Shown in pieces: positions 26,041 to 36,401 of a stretch of 64,000 nt of DNA. Every line of letters begins with the position of its first letter. Position 1 is the first letter of the stretch. Under the pieces are notes generated by a model, which was not told the DNA's origin, did no database searches, and saw nothing but the letters and a program-made list of their open reading frames with translations. Made by a program: the position numbers and the translations under genes. Origin of the DNA: Niastella sp. OAS944 (GTDB lineage Bacteria; Bacteroidota; Bacteroidia; Chitinophagales; Chitinophagaceae). The stretch is taken from the NCBI GenBank assembly GCA_024809215.1, contig JANUBW010000004.1, positions 124,001 to 188,000 on the forward strand, given 5' to 3'.

Positions 26041-26086
26041 CGGCGGTTTCCCGATGCATCGGGATCAACTCCCACAGACAAAGGTT
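26041..26086 (+). repeat. Duplicate of the tRNA-Val 3' end with an inserted palindrome
   Basis: CGGCGGTT at 26041-26048 repeats the T-arm start (25976-25983). TCAACTCCCACAGACAAAGG plus TT at 26065-26086 repeats the tRNA 3' end and trailer (25992-26013) exactly, 22 bases. Between them the T-loop is replaced by the palindrome CCCGATGCATCGGG (26050-26063). It looks like a partial tRNA copy or the scar of an integration event. Confidence 0.7.
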
Positions 26087-26310
26087 GGATCATATTGAAC
26101 TCTTGGGGGATTAGTTACTTCGTTAAAAGCTGCATCGTTATGCTGTATGCGTAGTTAAATAAATGGCTGGTTAGTTATAATGCGGGAGGGTAAGTGTTGT
26201 CTGTACTCAATTGATGCAGACAGACCGGGACAAATACGATTCTTTATAAAGAACAGCCGTACCGACAGTTTAAATACCTGAAAATCAATTTATTTCTATT
26301 AAAGGGACGC

Positions 26311-26645
26311 TAATTCAATTGAAAAAAATGTAAATTCTTTTTAATTGAAAGTACTTCTAATTAAAAAAAAACTGCATTCTTTTTAATTGGAAGCGCATCT
26401 GATTGAAAAAACTGCACATTCTTTTTAATTGGAAGCGCATCTGATTGAAAAAACTGTACAATCTTTTTAATTGTATGGGCTCCCAATTGAAAAAACTCTT
26501 CTTCTTTTTCAATTGAAAGAACTTCTAATTGAAAAAACAATCCCTTCTTTTTAATTAGGAGAACCTCCAATTGAACAAACAGTTTCTTTTTTTCAATTCA
26601 AAAGACTTGTAATTGTATTATTCCATCTTTTTTCAATTAACCCGC
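26311..26645. repeat. 42-bp tandem array, AT-rich, exact phase
   Basis: Eight units: the motif (A/G)ATTGAAAAAAC starts at 26317, 26359, 26401, 26443, 26485, 26527, 26569 and 26611, each exactly 42 bases apart with no insertion or deletion. Each unit has a second half around CTTTTTAATTGGAAG, roughly the reverse complement of the first (TTCTAATTGAAAAA), so a unit is an imperfect palindrome with A- and T-tracts. 42 bases equal four turns of B-DNA. A 69-codon minus-strand frame across it is a 14-residue repeat and probably not a gene. Confidence 0.9.
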
Positions 26646-26930
26646 CCTAAATTCCAACGGACGGGCTCACCCTGCATTTTGAAAAAAGCAAACGCTTCGT
26701 ATATTAGTATCCAGGGCAAACTCTTACACCTAATTAACTTTATAGCCGTGAATTCGAAATTCAGCAATCACAAATTAACCCGCATGTTTAACCATGGCTA
26801 TACACTACCCTTTGAAACCAATTCCCGAAAGAAAGAATGGAAAAAGATCTTCGCCTTATGGAGTTGCGTTGCGGAAGGCGGACTTAAACGGTTTATTGGT
26901 ACACATTAGCAGCTCACCAGGGCCTCATTG

Positions 26931-27005
26931 ATGTACAACTTTGAAAAAGCCAAACATTTAGGTCACAAAAAGGCAACAAAGAAACTAAAAGAACTTGCAT
27001 CATAA
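26931..27005 (+). pseudogene. Remnant of a Sel1-repeat protein
   Basis: The frame MYNFEKAKHLGHKKATKKLKEL ends at TAA 27003-27005. FEKAKHLGHKKA resembles the end of a Sel1/TPR-like repeat protein, but there is no open upstream frame; the 300 bases before it contain only short frames. Probably the tail of a lost gene. Low confidence. Confidence 0.3.
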
Positions 27006-27045
27006 ACTATTATAACATGCATCACACCGTTATAATACTTATAAG

Positions 27046-27071
27046 CAAAAGGCCGCCGAAGCGACCTTTTG
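27046..27071 (-). terminator. Hairpin terminator of the sugar dehydrogenase gene
   Basis: CAAAAGGCCGC-CGAA-GCGACCTTTTG forms an 11-bp stem with one mismatch. On the minus strand it lies 70 bases behind the stop of the gene at 27141 and ends in CTTTTGCTTAT. Confidence 0.6.
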
Positions 27072-27140
27072 TTCAACACCATCTCTATCACTTATGGGTA
27101 TAAAACTCTACATTCAACACAACGCTGCGGTGCTGGTATC

Positions 27141-28514
27141 TTAATAATCCCATTTATTTTTTACAGTTACCAGCTTAAACACTTTCCCAGTATTGCCCGA
27201 AGGGCCTAACATAGAAGAAACAGTCAGGTACACTTCACCATCATCATCGTTACCAAAACCACGCAAATAATATCCAACATCATCGGGATGGCTTTTCAAC
27301 ATTACTTCTTCATAAGACCATCTATCAGATGATGACGGGCTGGCCACAAACAATTCGCCATTAGCCGTTGTAGGCGTTTGTGAGAAGGTACCAAAGATGT
27401 ATTTACCATCCCAGCCTTTAATATCCTTACCACGGTAAAAGTTTCCGCCAATAACTGTAGTAGCGATACCACCTGCGGGGTTTGCCCAGTTATTCAATTC
27501 TATTACCGGGTCAATCAAGTTGTTACCAAGATTGTCGACCATTGGACAGGAAGCCATTACCATGGTATTATTGGCGGCATTAAAACAATGGGTCCCCTCT
27601 TTTACATTCCAGCCGTAATTGCCGCCTTTCTTTACCACACTGATTTCTTCCCATAATACCTGGCCGGCATCACCAGCAACCAGCATATGAGTGCCACCCA
27701 TATCAAACGCCATGCGGAACGGATTGCGAAAACCATAGGCATATATTTCATCCATGCCGGCCTTGTTTACAAACGGGTTATCGGAAGGTATGCTGTACGG
27801 AGTTCCATTTACATTTATACGCAATATCTTGCCAAACAAATTGGCTTCCACATTTTGTGCATTACCACCGGCATTGGCTGCATACCAGTCTTCTACGTGC
27901 CCCGGCGCTACATCATTGGCCGCGCCGCCGTCACCCAGAGAAATGTACAAGTAACTATCCGGACCAAATGCCAGGGTACCGCCATTGTGGTTCGATTGCG
28001 GATCATCCCATTCCAACACCACTCTTTCTGAACTCATATCGGCCACATTTACATTGCCCGATACTTTGAATTCGGAAATGCGGCTGAGATTATCCCATAA
28101 CACACCGGTTGCAGGGCCGCCGGTACGGGGCGGCATTTGATAATAAACATAGAACTTACCATTTTCCCTAAAGCCGGGATGAAAAGCCAACCCCAGCAAA
28201 CCGCGCTCATCATATGCCGGAGTAAGGGTCACTAATTTGCTGGTCAGATCAAGAAATGGTGTCGATAACTTATTACCGTTCTTATCAATAACCCAGATCT
28301 TTCCAACCTGGTCAATTACAAACATCCGCTTGCTGTTATCATCGGGTGCTACCAAACCAATGGGCGAAACAAAATTATCTGCTACCAGTTTTATATCCAC
28401 TTCTCTATCCTTTTCATTAGGTACATCGTGCTTTTTACAACCAGACGCAAGCTGTAAAAAGATAACAACAGTGGCCACCACACGGCAAACCATGGCCATG
28501 GAGGAAATTCTCAT
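27141..28514 (-). CDS. PQQ-dependent sugar dehydrogenase-like lipoprotein
   Basis: A protein of about 457 aa from the ATG at 28514 (the TTG 9 bases earlier is not needed). The signal peptide ends in a lipobox (LQLASGCKK). The six-bladed propeller shows GLVAPDDNSKRMFVIDQVGK, ERGLLGLAFHPGF, SNHNGGTLAFGPDSYLYISL and GDGGAAND, typical of the glucose/sorbosone dehydrogenase family. These enzymes oxidise aldoses with PQQ; many lipoprotein members in Bacteroidota have no proven substrate. It stands alone between repeat DNA and the divergent WG-repeat gene. Confidence 0.85.
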   Translation of the reverse strand: MRISSMAMVCRVVATVVIFLQLASGCKKHDVPNEKDREVDIKLVADNFVSPIGLVAPDDNSKRMFVIDQVGKIWVIDKNGNKLSTPFLDLTSKLVTLTPAYDERGLLGLAFHPGFRENGKFYVYYQMPPRTGGPATGVLWDNLSRISEFKVSGNVNVADMSSERVVLEWDDPQSNHNGGTLAFGPDSYLYISLGDGGAANDVAPGHVEDWYAANAGGNAQNVEANLFGKILRINVNGTPYSIPSDNPFVNKAGMDEIYAYGFRNPFRMAFDMGGTHMLVAGDAGQVLWEEISVVKKGGNYGWNVKEGTHCFNAANNTMVMASCPMVDNLGNNLIDPVIELNNWANPAGGIATTVIGGNFYRGKDIKGWDGKYIFGTFSQTPTTANGELFVASPSSSDRWSYEEVMLKSHPDDVGYYLRGFGNDDDGEVYLTVSSMLGPSGNTGKVFKLVTVKNKWDY

Positions 28515-28722
28515 AACCAACAATTTTAAATGGTTTACTAAACATTAATGTATTGCCAGGGCTGGCAAAGCGCCCCGTAATAAAAAAGTGGAGTTATTTA
28601 TAAAGGAAGGGTTGGTTTGATAAAATGAATAAATGCAAAATTTATTCCCTGTAAAATAAAAATGATGGCGGAACCTGGTTTTACTATAATCTTAACAAAG
28701 CGCAGTGTATATTGGTAGCACT

Positions 28723-30642
28723 ATGCCAAAGCTTGCCCTCCTACTCCCCTTTCTGTTTATAGCCCAACTGGCTACCAGCCAGCAGCAACCATTATTCAAA
28801 ATAACCGTAAATGGGAAAATGGGTTTTATAGATAGTACAGGCACTACGGTTATACCAACCATTTACCATAATGCTTTCGATTTTAAAGAAGGGTTGGCAG
28901 CGGTACGTGAAAATGAATTATACGGCTTTATTGACGCCAGTGGCAAATATGTGCTCGCCCCGCAATTTGATTATGCCACTTATTTTGAAAATGGTATTAC
29001 CCTCGTTTACAAACAAAGGCAACCTTACTTTATTGACAAAACCGGCAAAGTGATATTGCCCACTGCTTATCGTTCTATAGAATTTATAACCCCAAGTAAA
29101 GCAGTTATTGCAACAAAGTCGAAAAGATATGGCATAATTGATATACCAGCCAATCGACTTTTGTTAGATACACTATACAGCCACATCCATTTCTTTAATA
29201 GCGGAGTTACCGTCGTAAATTTATTCGATGCTGCGCATGAGGATTACGGTTTACGGCCCCGGGGAGTAATTGATACTGCAGGTAATTTTATAGTACCCAT
29301 TGGCAAATATGATTACATTGGCGAATTTCATAACGGCTTTGCCGATATAACAATTGATTCAATCAACCGAACGCCTGGTACAATTGACGCTACCGGCAGG
29401 CTTATCAACAAAGAAGAGTCTATGCCATTAATTGGCGACGTAACATTTCCCATTCCTTACGGCTACTATACATTCCATAGCGTTTCCTCCGGCGAACAAA
29501 TATATGAAGGGCTTATTAGCCCCAAAGGCGACACCATTTTAAACAACCCCAGTTACAAAAGCGTTAGCAGTTTTTCTTGCAACCGTATAGTAGTTGAAGA
29601 TCATAACGAAAATTATTTTATTCTCGACCGGCATGCAAAACCAGTTTGCAATAAGTCGTTTGATGATATAAAGAAGTTCTTTAAAAATTACGCAATAGTA
29701 AAATCGGGCGGCTGCTATGGCATTATTGATACCACCGGGAAATTTGTTATACCAGCTACGTATGAAGACATAGCCTTTCCAGATTCAACGGCCGATCATT
29801 TCTTTTTTGGCGTACCCGACGGAAAAAATGAGTATACCCGTATATACGGTCTGGCAAACATGAAAAACCAGGCAATTGTTCAACCCGGAATGGACTATCC
29901 TGAAAAAAAAGCATTTGTAAATGGATTATTTAATACAATGGTCAATTACCAATCAACCTACTATAACCAACAGGGAAAAATTGTATGGCAGGACCCCATT
30001 GACCAAGAGGCTGTTCCACTGAATATCGACTATCTGGGTTATAGCCAATACCGCGATTATCCTGAAACATTAATAAAACTAAACAATAGCGATTCATCAT
30101 ATGTAGAGCTTCTGGGGAAACTAATTACAACCGCCGAACATTTACCAAACAACAAATTCATTTTCCAATTCGATACCACGCAGGGCTACGCCTCAAACGG
30201 CTTTAAAACCTATAAGTTAATTGTTGGCAACAGCACAAATGAAGCCATAAAGCTATTGCGCATCTCAGGCCTCATCATTTTACTTGAGGCGCTGGACGAG
30301 GACGGTGCCTGGAAAAAAATACAGATCATCGGTTACCCTACCCATACCAACGGGTACGATGACATTATATTAAACCCGGGAAAATTCTGGCCCTTTATAG
30401 TTGCCCAATACGGAGGCGGCTTTCCAACAAAACTAAGGGCTGCCCTATGGTATCTCAACAAAAATGAAAAAGTACAAACCATCTATAGTAATGTCATCAA
30501 TACAAATATCAACAGGAGCCAATTCTGGCGTGAATACGATTATCCCAGGGGCGTATCTGATCCGCACCGGTGGAACCCGAGTATTGATCTTTCAACCATA
30601 AAAAGAGACAACTGGGGCCAATGGGACCTGCCAGATCTATAA
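28723..30642 (+). CDS. Secreted WG-repeat protein
   Basis: A protein of about 639 aa; the ATG at 28723 gives a clean signal peptide (PKLALLLPFLFIAQLATS), while the ATG at 28705 adds six extra residues. About six to eight WG/KWG repeats follow, for example GFIDSTGTTVIPTIY, GFIDASGKYVLAPQFDYA and GIIDTTGKFVIPATYEDI. The last 220 residues (from about 420) form another domain with TYKLIVGNSTNEAIKLLR that I do not recognise. Its stop codon overlaps the end of the convergent glucosidase gene by 6 bases. Function unknown. Confidence 0.8.
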   Translation: MPKLALLLPFLFIAQLATSQQQPLFKITVNGKMGFIDSTGTTVIPTIYHNAFDFKEGLAAVRENELYGFIDASGKYVLAPQFDYATYFENGITLVYKQRQPYFIDKTGKVILPTAYRSIEFITPSKAVIATKSKRYGIIDIPANRLLLDTLYSHIHFFNSGVTVVNLFDAAHEDYGLRPRGVIDTAGNFIVPIGKYDYIGEFHNGFADITIDSINRTPGTIDATGRLINKEESMPLIGDVTFPIPYGYYTFHSVSSGEQIYEGLISPKGDTILNNPSYKSVSSFSCNRIVVEDHNENYFILDRHAKPVCNKSFDDIKKFFKNYAIVKSGGCYGIIDTTGKFVIPATYEDIAFPDSTADHFFFGVPDGKNEYTRIYGLANMKNQAIVQPGMDYPEKKAFVNGLFNTMVNYQSTYYNQQGKIVWQDPIDQEAVPLNIDYLGYSQYRDYPETLIKLNNSDSSYVELLGKLITTAEHLPNNKFIFQFDTTQGYASNGFKTYKLIVGNSTNEAIKLLRISGLIILLEALDEDGAWKKIQIIGYPTHTNGYDDIILNPGKFWPFIVAQYGGGFPTKLRAALWYLNKNEKVQTIYSNVINTNINRSQFWREYDYPRGVSDPHRWNPSIDLSTIKRDNWGQWDLPDL

Positions 30643-33246
30643 CTGATTTTTCATAACGATCAAATTTGCTACCAGTCCCGTCCAGCCGGTTTGGTGGGAA
30701 GCGCCCAGGCCGCGGCCATTATCGCCGTGGAAATATTCATGAAATAACATGTAATCCCTGAAATGCGGGTCGTTCTGCATTTTATCATTATCACCAAACA
30801 CAGCCCTTTTCCCTTGCTTATCCCGCTTAAAGATATCAACCAGGCGGCAGGCAATTTCATTACCCACCTGTTTCAAGGTAAGGAACTGTCCGGATGCAGT
30901 GGGATATTCTACTTTAAAATCATCACTATAATAAAAATGATACTTGCGTAAACTTTCAATGATCAGGAAGTTCATGGGCATCCAAACCGGTCCGCGCCAG
31001 TTGGAGTTGCCGCCATACATATCGCAATCACTATCGCCGGGCACATAGGGCACACTCATTTCAGCACCGTTGATCTTTATTTTATAAGGATGCGTAACAT
31101 ATTCTTTCGATAATGAACGTACGCCGTAGTCGCTCAGGAACTCTGTTTCATCTAACATATGCCCCAGTAGTCTTTTCATTCTATGCCCACCCAGCAAACC
31201 AAGCAGGTGCGTATCAGCCTTGCCTTCTTCGTACCAGCGCGAAACCAGCAATGCCAGGTCGGGCCGGTGACGTAGGAACCAACTCATACGCTCTGCAAAT
31301 AACGGGTTGTTATCAAGCGTTTCTTTAGTGATCACTTCCACAGCAAAGAAGGGAATAAGTCCTACCATGCTCTTTACTTTCAGCTTCAGCACCTGCTTAT
31401 CCTGCAAATGCATTTGATCGTAAAAGAATCCATCTTCATCATCCCACAAACCGGTATTATTCTTACCCATACTGGCCATGGCGCCCGCTATATACAGGAA
31501 GTGCTCAAAGAACTTGGTAGCCATTCCCGTGTATGCCTTGTTGTAAGTTGACAGCTCCAGCGAAATATGTAGCATATTCAATGCATACATGGCCATCCAG
31601 CTGGTAGCGTCGGCCTGTTCGGCAAATACCCCTTCGGGCAATGGCGCACTGCGATCGAACACGCCAATATTATCCAGGCCAAGGAAACCGCCTTCGAAGA
31701 TATTGTTTCCTTCGGCATCTTTCCGGTTCACCCACCAGGTGAAATTGATAAGCAGTTTATGAAATATAGATTCAAGGAATGCATAATCCTTTACTCCTTT
31801 TGCCTTGGCATCCATTCTGAAAATGCGAAACACGGCGCCCGCGTGTATAGGCGGGTTGGCATCGCCCAACGACCATTCATAAGCGGGCAGCATACCCGAA
31901 GGATGCATAAACCATTCTTCGGTGAGCATTTGCAGTTGCTGTTTGGCAAAATCCGGATCAACCAGCCCGATAGTTACACAATGAAAACCCAGGTCCCAGG
32001 CTGCATACCAGGGAAATTCCCATTTATCGGGAACAGAAATGATGTGCTCGTTATTGAGTTGTTTCCAATCGTTATTCCGGCCGTTCAGGCGTTGCTGCGG
32101 TGGCGGTGGTGATGCCGGATCGCCATCGAGCCATTGCTGTACCTTATATGAATAGAATTGTTTATTCCACAACATACCGGCAATGGCCTGCCGGTGAATA
32201 TTTTGTTCATCTGCATTTGAGATGCCCGTTTGCAGATCGGAATAAAATGCATCGGCATCCTGAAGACGTTGCTCGAACAAGGCGTCAAAATCATCAAACG
32301 CATCCTGCGATTCTGTATCGCTTAAACGTAAACGAATAGTATGGGAAGAACCGGCCGCAATGGTAAGCTCATAATCAATAGCAGCCTTGGTGCCCATCAT
32401 GGCCGGGTTCACTGTTTTTTTACCATGCAGTAAATGATCGGCTATGCCATCCTTAGGAAAGTGCTCATTGTTATCGTAATGGTAACAACGGCGGGTATTG
32501 GTTTCATTCTCACAGAACAACATGTTGCCATCCCCCTCAAAATAGAAGTTCGACACTGCCAGCTTTTCATGCTGTATGCGAATGGAATGATCACCGTTCT
32601 TGTATAATGAAGGTTTATAATCGTGACGGCCCCAGCTCCAGGTATTACGAAACCAAACGGTAGGTAAAACGTGCAGGCTGGCATCTTCCGCGCCGCGGTT
32701 ATGAATGGTAATTTTTATAAGAATATCATCGGTGCCCGCCTTGGCGTATTCAGTAAAAACATCGAAGTATTTATCATCGTTGAAAATACCGGTATCCATT
32801 AGTTCGAATTCCGGTTGCAGGCGATTGCGGCGGCCATTCTCATCTATTAGCCATTGGTAAGGAAACTCCTGCTGCGGGTATTTGTACAGCATTTTCATGT
32901 ACGAATGGGTGGGCGTTGCATCGAGGTAATAATATACCTCTTTTACATCTTCACCATGATTACCCTGCTGGTTGTTGAGCCCGAACAGCCGTTCTTTTAG
33001 TATGGGATCTCTTTTATTCCAGAAAGCCAGTGCAAAACACAACAACTGTTTTTCGTCGCTGATACCGGCAATACCTTCTTCACCCCAGCGCCAGGCTTTG
33101 CTGCGCGCCATATCGTGTGTGGTAAAATTCCAGGCGTCGCCATTGGCGCTATAATCCTCCCTTACTGTTCCCCATTGCCGGTCTGAAACATACGAACCCC
33201 ATCTTTTCCAGTTGGGTTGCTGTAGTCGTTGTTGTTCTGCGTTCAT
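30637..33246 (-). CDS. GH63/MGH1-like glucosidase
   Basis: A protein of 869 aa without signal peptide, so cytoplasmic. It begins RLQQPNWKRWGSYVSDRQWG and has the (alpha/alpha)6-barrel motifs WEFPWYAAWDLGFHCV and GGNSNWRGPVWMPMNFLI, with the general acid and base regions of GH63-type enzymes (MGH1 and mannosyl-oligosaccharide glucosidase-like). Such enzymes remove glucose from alpha-linked oligosaccharides or glucosylglycerate. It has no glycan operon partner here. Full length for the family. Confidence 0.85.
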   Translation of the reverse strand: MNAEQQRLQQPNWKRWGSYVSDRQWGTVREDYSANGDAWNFTTHDMARSKAWRWGEEGIAGISDEKQLLCFALAFWNKRDPILKERLFGLNNQQGNHGEDVKEVYYYLDATPTHSYMKMLYKYPQQEFPYQWLIDENGRRNRLQPEFELMDTGIFNDDKYFDVFTEYAKAGTDDILIKITIHNRGAEDASLHVLPTVWFRNTWSWGRHDYKPSLYKNGDHSIRIQHEKLAVSNFYFEGDGNMLFCENETNTRRCYHYDNNEHFPKDGIADHLLHGKKTVNPAMMGTKAAIDYELTIAAGSSHTIRLRLSDTESQDAFDDFDALFEQRLQDADAFYSDLQTGISNADEQNIHRQAIAGMLWNKQFYSYKVQQWLDGDPASPPPPQQRLNGRNNDWKQLNNEHIISVPDKWEFPWYAAWDLGFHCVTIGLVDPDFAKQQLQMLTEEWFMHPSGMLPAYEWSLGDANPPIHAGAVFRIFRMDAKAKGVKDYAFLESIFHKLLINFTWWVNRKDAEGNNIFEGGFLGLDNIGVFDRSAPLPEGVFAEQADATSWMAMYALNMLHISLELSTYNKAYTGMATKFFEHFLYIAGAMASMGKNNTGLWDDEDGFFYDQMHLQDKQVLKLKVKSMVGLIPFFAVEVITKETLDNNPLFAERMSWFLRHRPDLALLVSRWYEEGKADTHLLGLLGGHRMKRLLGHMLDETEFLSDYGVRSLSKEYVTHPYKIKINGAEMSVPYVPGDSDCDMYGGNSNWRGPVWMPMNFLIIESLRKYHFYYSDDFKVEYPTASGQFLTLKQVGNEIACRLVDIFKRDKQGKRAVFGDNDKMQNDPHFRDYMLFHEYFHGDNGRGLGASHQTGWTGLVANLIVMKNQL

Positions 33247-33333
33247 ACTATTTGCTTCCTCTGTAGCAAATGTACGCAGGGTAGTTTATAATATACAATT
33301 AAAAGTCAATAAGAAACATCCAGGCTCTACCTG

Positions 33334-36300
33334 TTAAAGCTTACAACTCAACGTAAGTAAAAACGTAGTACCTGATTGACTAAAATGCGAACCATCGTAG
33401 GTAGCTATGCCATAACGGCCGTTGAAGGTAACTGCATTGATATTTCGTCTTACTTCTTTAGGATCGTTCAGCAATTCCTTGCCCGCGCTATTTAAGGGTT
33501 TTAGTGCATACTGCGGTAACACATTAAAGATATTGTTAACTGCAAAGTTGGCGCCCAGCCAGGGTGTGATCTGGTAACCGATAGCACCATCAGTTACCAG
33601 CTTGGGTAAAAAGACCATTTTTATATTCCTGTTGAGCCCTTCGCTACGGAAAGTAGCCGGACCAAACAATGTATTGTTTATGTTAAGCGACCATTTGTTT
33701 ATAGTAATATCGCCGCCAAGTATGGCTTTGTATTTTGGCCGGCTGGTAAGCAATAACGCCTCCTGCATATAATCGAAAATGGCCTGCCCGGCATCATCGA
33801 TCAGTTTCGGGTTGGCTACCACACCAAGCAGTTTATTGGAAATAGTATAATTACCAGCCAGGTTAAGGGCCAGACGGCCGGTGGTCATTATACGAATGTT
33901 CTTGATGGCAGCCACCAGATCGAGCCCCTGGGTATTGGTACTGATGCCATTGGTAAAAAAGCTAACGCCAATGATGTCATTGGCGCTTAAAACAGCATCG
34001 AGCTGAGTATTTCTATTGGGTGTATGCGTAATGTCGGAGCTGAGAATAATTCGATCGCGAATATTGATATTATAATAATCGAGCGTAATGCTTACATGCT
34101 TAAACGGTCGTAAACCAAAACCTGCGGTGAAATTCACTGAACGTTCGGGCTTTAATGCGGGCACACCCAATACCTGCGCCTGCATACTTTTATTGCTCAC
34201 CACGCCTTTTGATTGCACACCCATACCTGGTGAAAATATCTGTTGTACGATCTGCAGGTTTACCTGGTGCAATCCCGGCGCACGAAAACCGGTAGATACA
34301 GAAGAACGTAATGTAAGTTTGTCGCCCGCCAGCTTTTTGCGCCCGCTTGCCTTCCATACAAACGCGCCCCCAAAATCATTATAATACTCCTGCCGCGCCG
34401 TTGCATTCAGCAGCAGCGATTTGGTAACGTCATAGCTAATATCGAAATAACCACCAATATTAAACCGGTTCGATGTATTGGCATTTATATTAGAGATCCC
34501 AGAAAATGAAATAGGGCCATTACCGGTATAAGATGCCCTGTCGCCTGCGATAATGATAAAAGATTCATTTCTGAATTCGGTACCAAAAGCCACGGATAAT
34601 TTTTCATTTACAGTATGACTTACATCTACATTGCCTACCACATGATGAAAGGCATAACCGCCGGGCCTGAATGTGGTTGGACTGTTCTGCCCCATCGAGG
34701 GATTCCAGGTATTATCAACGGTATACAATTGCCGGTTGCCCCCAACCGTGGCGCTTACATCGGTGATCCATAAACCTTTTTCTTTTTTAAAACCAAGCGT
34801 GGCATTATAATCGTTCAGATCGCCGGCAAAAGTAGGTCCAAAGCCAAGATAGGCAGCAGCGGTGTCGTGTAATAAATGATAGGGGTCCTGTTTCCAGTAC
34901 GAGGTACGGTAGTTGGCATAACTTTGAATGTTCTTGTAAACATAGGCGGCATTTGCGTAAAAAACGCCATTGTGTTTTACGGGTATACCTGCATTTACCA
35001 GAAATCGGGCAGCCATAAGCGCCGGTGTACCATTTATGTTGCGGGCATCGGGAAATTGATCGAGAAATGCTTTTACTTTTTCCAAACCGGCCGCTGTTCC
35101 ATCGCCCAGGTCGATATTATCCTGTTCGGCATCTACCCTGCCCGGCCGGCTGGTACGATTCTCTTTTTGAAAGTTGATAGTATAGTTCACATATCCGCGG
35201 CTACCAAAGTTCACCCCGCTGTTAATACTGGTGCCAACAGAAAATCCATCCCCTTTACTGGTGATGCCTGTATTGGCTTTATAGTTTGTGTATTCAAACC
35301 GGTCTTTCAAAATGATATTCATTACACCGGCAATTGCGTCGGAACCGTATTGGGCCGAAGCGCCATCGCGCAGGATCTCCACGCGTTTAATAGCATCGAG
35401 GGGAATGGCCGACAGATCGGTTTCCGTTTCTCCCCGGCCCGGCGAGGTTTGAATATATACCAGCGAGCCCGGGTTCTTTCTTTTACCATTTATTAAAATG
35501 AGCGTGCGGCAGGGCCCCATATTCCTGATCTCATACGGATCGCTTAGTGAAGTAGCATCATGCACCGGCATATTCACCGTATTAAAAGAGGGGGCACGGA
35601 ATTGCAGCGCTTTATCGAACGACAGCTGCCCCGTGGCCAGCAGATCGGCTCCATTGATATTATCTACCGGCAGCGAGGTATTGGTAAATGTGCGTTGCGA
35701 GGCCCGGCTGCCAACAGCCACTACCACCCCGCTAAGATCTGTTACTGCATTATACAATGTTACATTCTTTACTGTTTCTGCATGCTGCATTTTAACCGAA
35801 GTAACATAACTGTTATAGCTAACGCTGCTGTAATAAATTTTATGATTACCATCTTCCAGGGGAAGGCGATAATTACCCTGCGCATCGGTTACCGTACCTC
35901 TTGTAACACCAATAACGATCACCGAAACGCCCTGCACCGGTTCGTTCTTTTCATTAAGTACGGTACCCGTTAACAGGTTATGCAGTTTATCGTTAGGATC
36001 GGCCTTAGTGATCTTTTCGCGATAGCGGCCCGGCGCTTCAGAAATAATGATCTGCGTGGGCGATACCTTTTTAAAAGTTAAACCGAATGGGGTGAGCAGG
36101 TTGCGCAGTGCATTATCAGCGCTGGAGCTATCGGCAGTATCGGGAAGAACGTTCTTGTTTTGCAGCAGTTGTTCGCGGTAAAGGATACTAACGCGGAATT
36201 TCTTTTCAAGTGCAACGATCACATCTTTTAACGGCAGGCTGTTTTCTGTAGGAATGGTAAGCAGGGGTGTTTTGTCGTTTTTGTCACTACGGACAATCCG

Positions 36301-36378
36301 CTGTCCGTACACGGCGTTCGCCATGCATAAGCATAATAAAGCAGCAGTAAGCCAATAATGAAACAGGCTTTTTCTCAT
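33334..36378 (-). CDS. TonB-dependent receptor with STN domain
   Basis: A protein of about 1014 aa from the ATG at 36378. The signal peptide is followed by an STN (secretin/TonB N-terminal) domain (about 40-115, LPLKDVIVALEKKFRVSIL), a carboxypeptidase-regulatory-like domain (about 135-220, GTVLNEKNEPVQGVSVIV), the plug (RILRDGASAQYGSDAIAGVMN) and a beta-barrel ending TFLLTLSCKL. The STN domain signals to a FecR protein; the FecR gene lies 17 bases upstream. It is paralogous to the receptor at 38029 over its whole plug and barrel. Ligand unknown. Confidence 0.9.
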   Translation of the reverse strand: MRKSLFHYWLTAALLCLCMANAVYGQRIVRSDKNDKTPLLTIPTENSLPLKDVIVALEKKFRVSILYREQLLQNKNVLPDTADSSSADNALRNLLTPFGLTFKKVSPTQIIISEAPGRYREKITKADPNDKLHNLLTGTVLNEKNEPVQGVSVIVIGVTRGTVTDAQGNYRLPLEDGNHKIYYSSVSYNSYVTSVKMQHAETVKNVTLYNAVTDLSGVVVAVGSRASQRTFTNTSLPVDNINGADLLATGQLSFDKALQFRAPSFNTVNMPVHDATSLSDPYEIRNMGPCRTLILINGKRKNPGSLVYIQTSPGRGETETDLSAIPLDAIKRVEILRDGASAQYGSDAIAGVMNIILKDRFEYTNYKANTGITSKGDGFSVGTSINSGVNFGSRGYVNYTINFQKENRTSRPGRVDAEQDNIDLGDGTAAGLEKVKAFLDQFPDARNINGTPALMAARFLVNAGIPVKHNGVFYANAAYVYKNIQSYANYRTSYWKQDPYHLLHDTAAAYLGFGPTFAGDLNDYNATLGFKKEKGLWITDVSATVGGNRQLYTVDNTWNPSMGQNSPTTFRPGGYAFHHVVGNVDVSHTVNEKLSVAFGTEFRNESFIIIAGDRASYTGNGPISFSGISNINANTSNRFNIGGYFDISYDVTKSLLLNATARQEYYNDFGGAFVWKASGRKKLAGDKLTLRSSVSTGFRAPGLHQVNLQIVQQIFSPGMGVQSKGVVSNKSMQAQVLGVPALKPERSVNFTAGFGLRPFKHVSITLDYYNINIRDRIILSSDITHTPNRNTQLDAVLSANDIIGVSFFTNGISTNTQGLDLVAAIKNIRIMTTGRLALNLAGNYTISNKLLGVVANPKLIDDAGQAIFDYMQEALLLTSRPKYKAILGGDITINKWSLNINNTLFGPATFRSEGLNRNIKMVFLPKLVTDGAIGYQITPWLGANFAVNNIFNVLPQYALKPLNSAGKELLNDPKEVRRNINAVTFNGRYGIATYDGSHFSQSGTTFLLTLSCKL

Positions 36379-36401
36379 AATCAAAAAATACGCTCAGGGC
36401 G

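Noticed and set aside
26361-26570. Minus-strand protein of 69 aa with a 14-residue repeat
   Set aside because: The 42-base period is a multiple of 3, so a frame stays open by design; no family, and the frame ends within the array.
26311-26645. CRISPR array
   Set aside because: Period of 42 looks similar, but there are no conserved repeats separated by unique spacers; the whole unit drifts, and no cas genes are near.
26613-26909. 98-aa plus-strand protein
   Set aside because: No recognisable family, begins inside the 42-bp array, and composition is unlike neighbouring genes.
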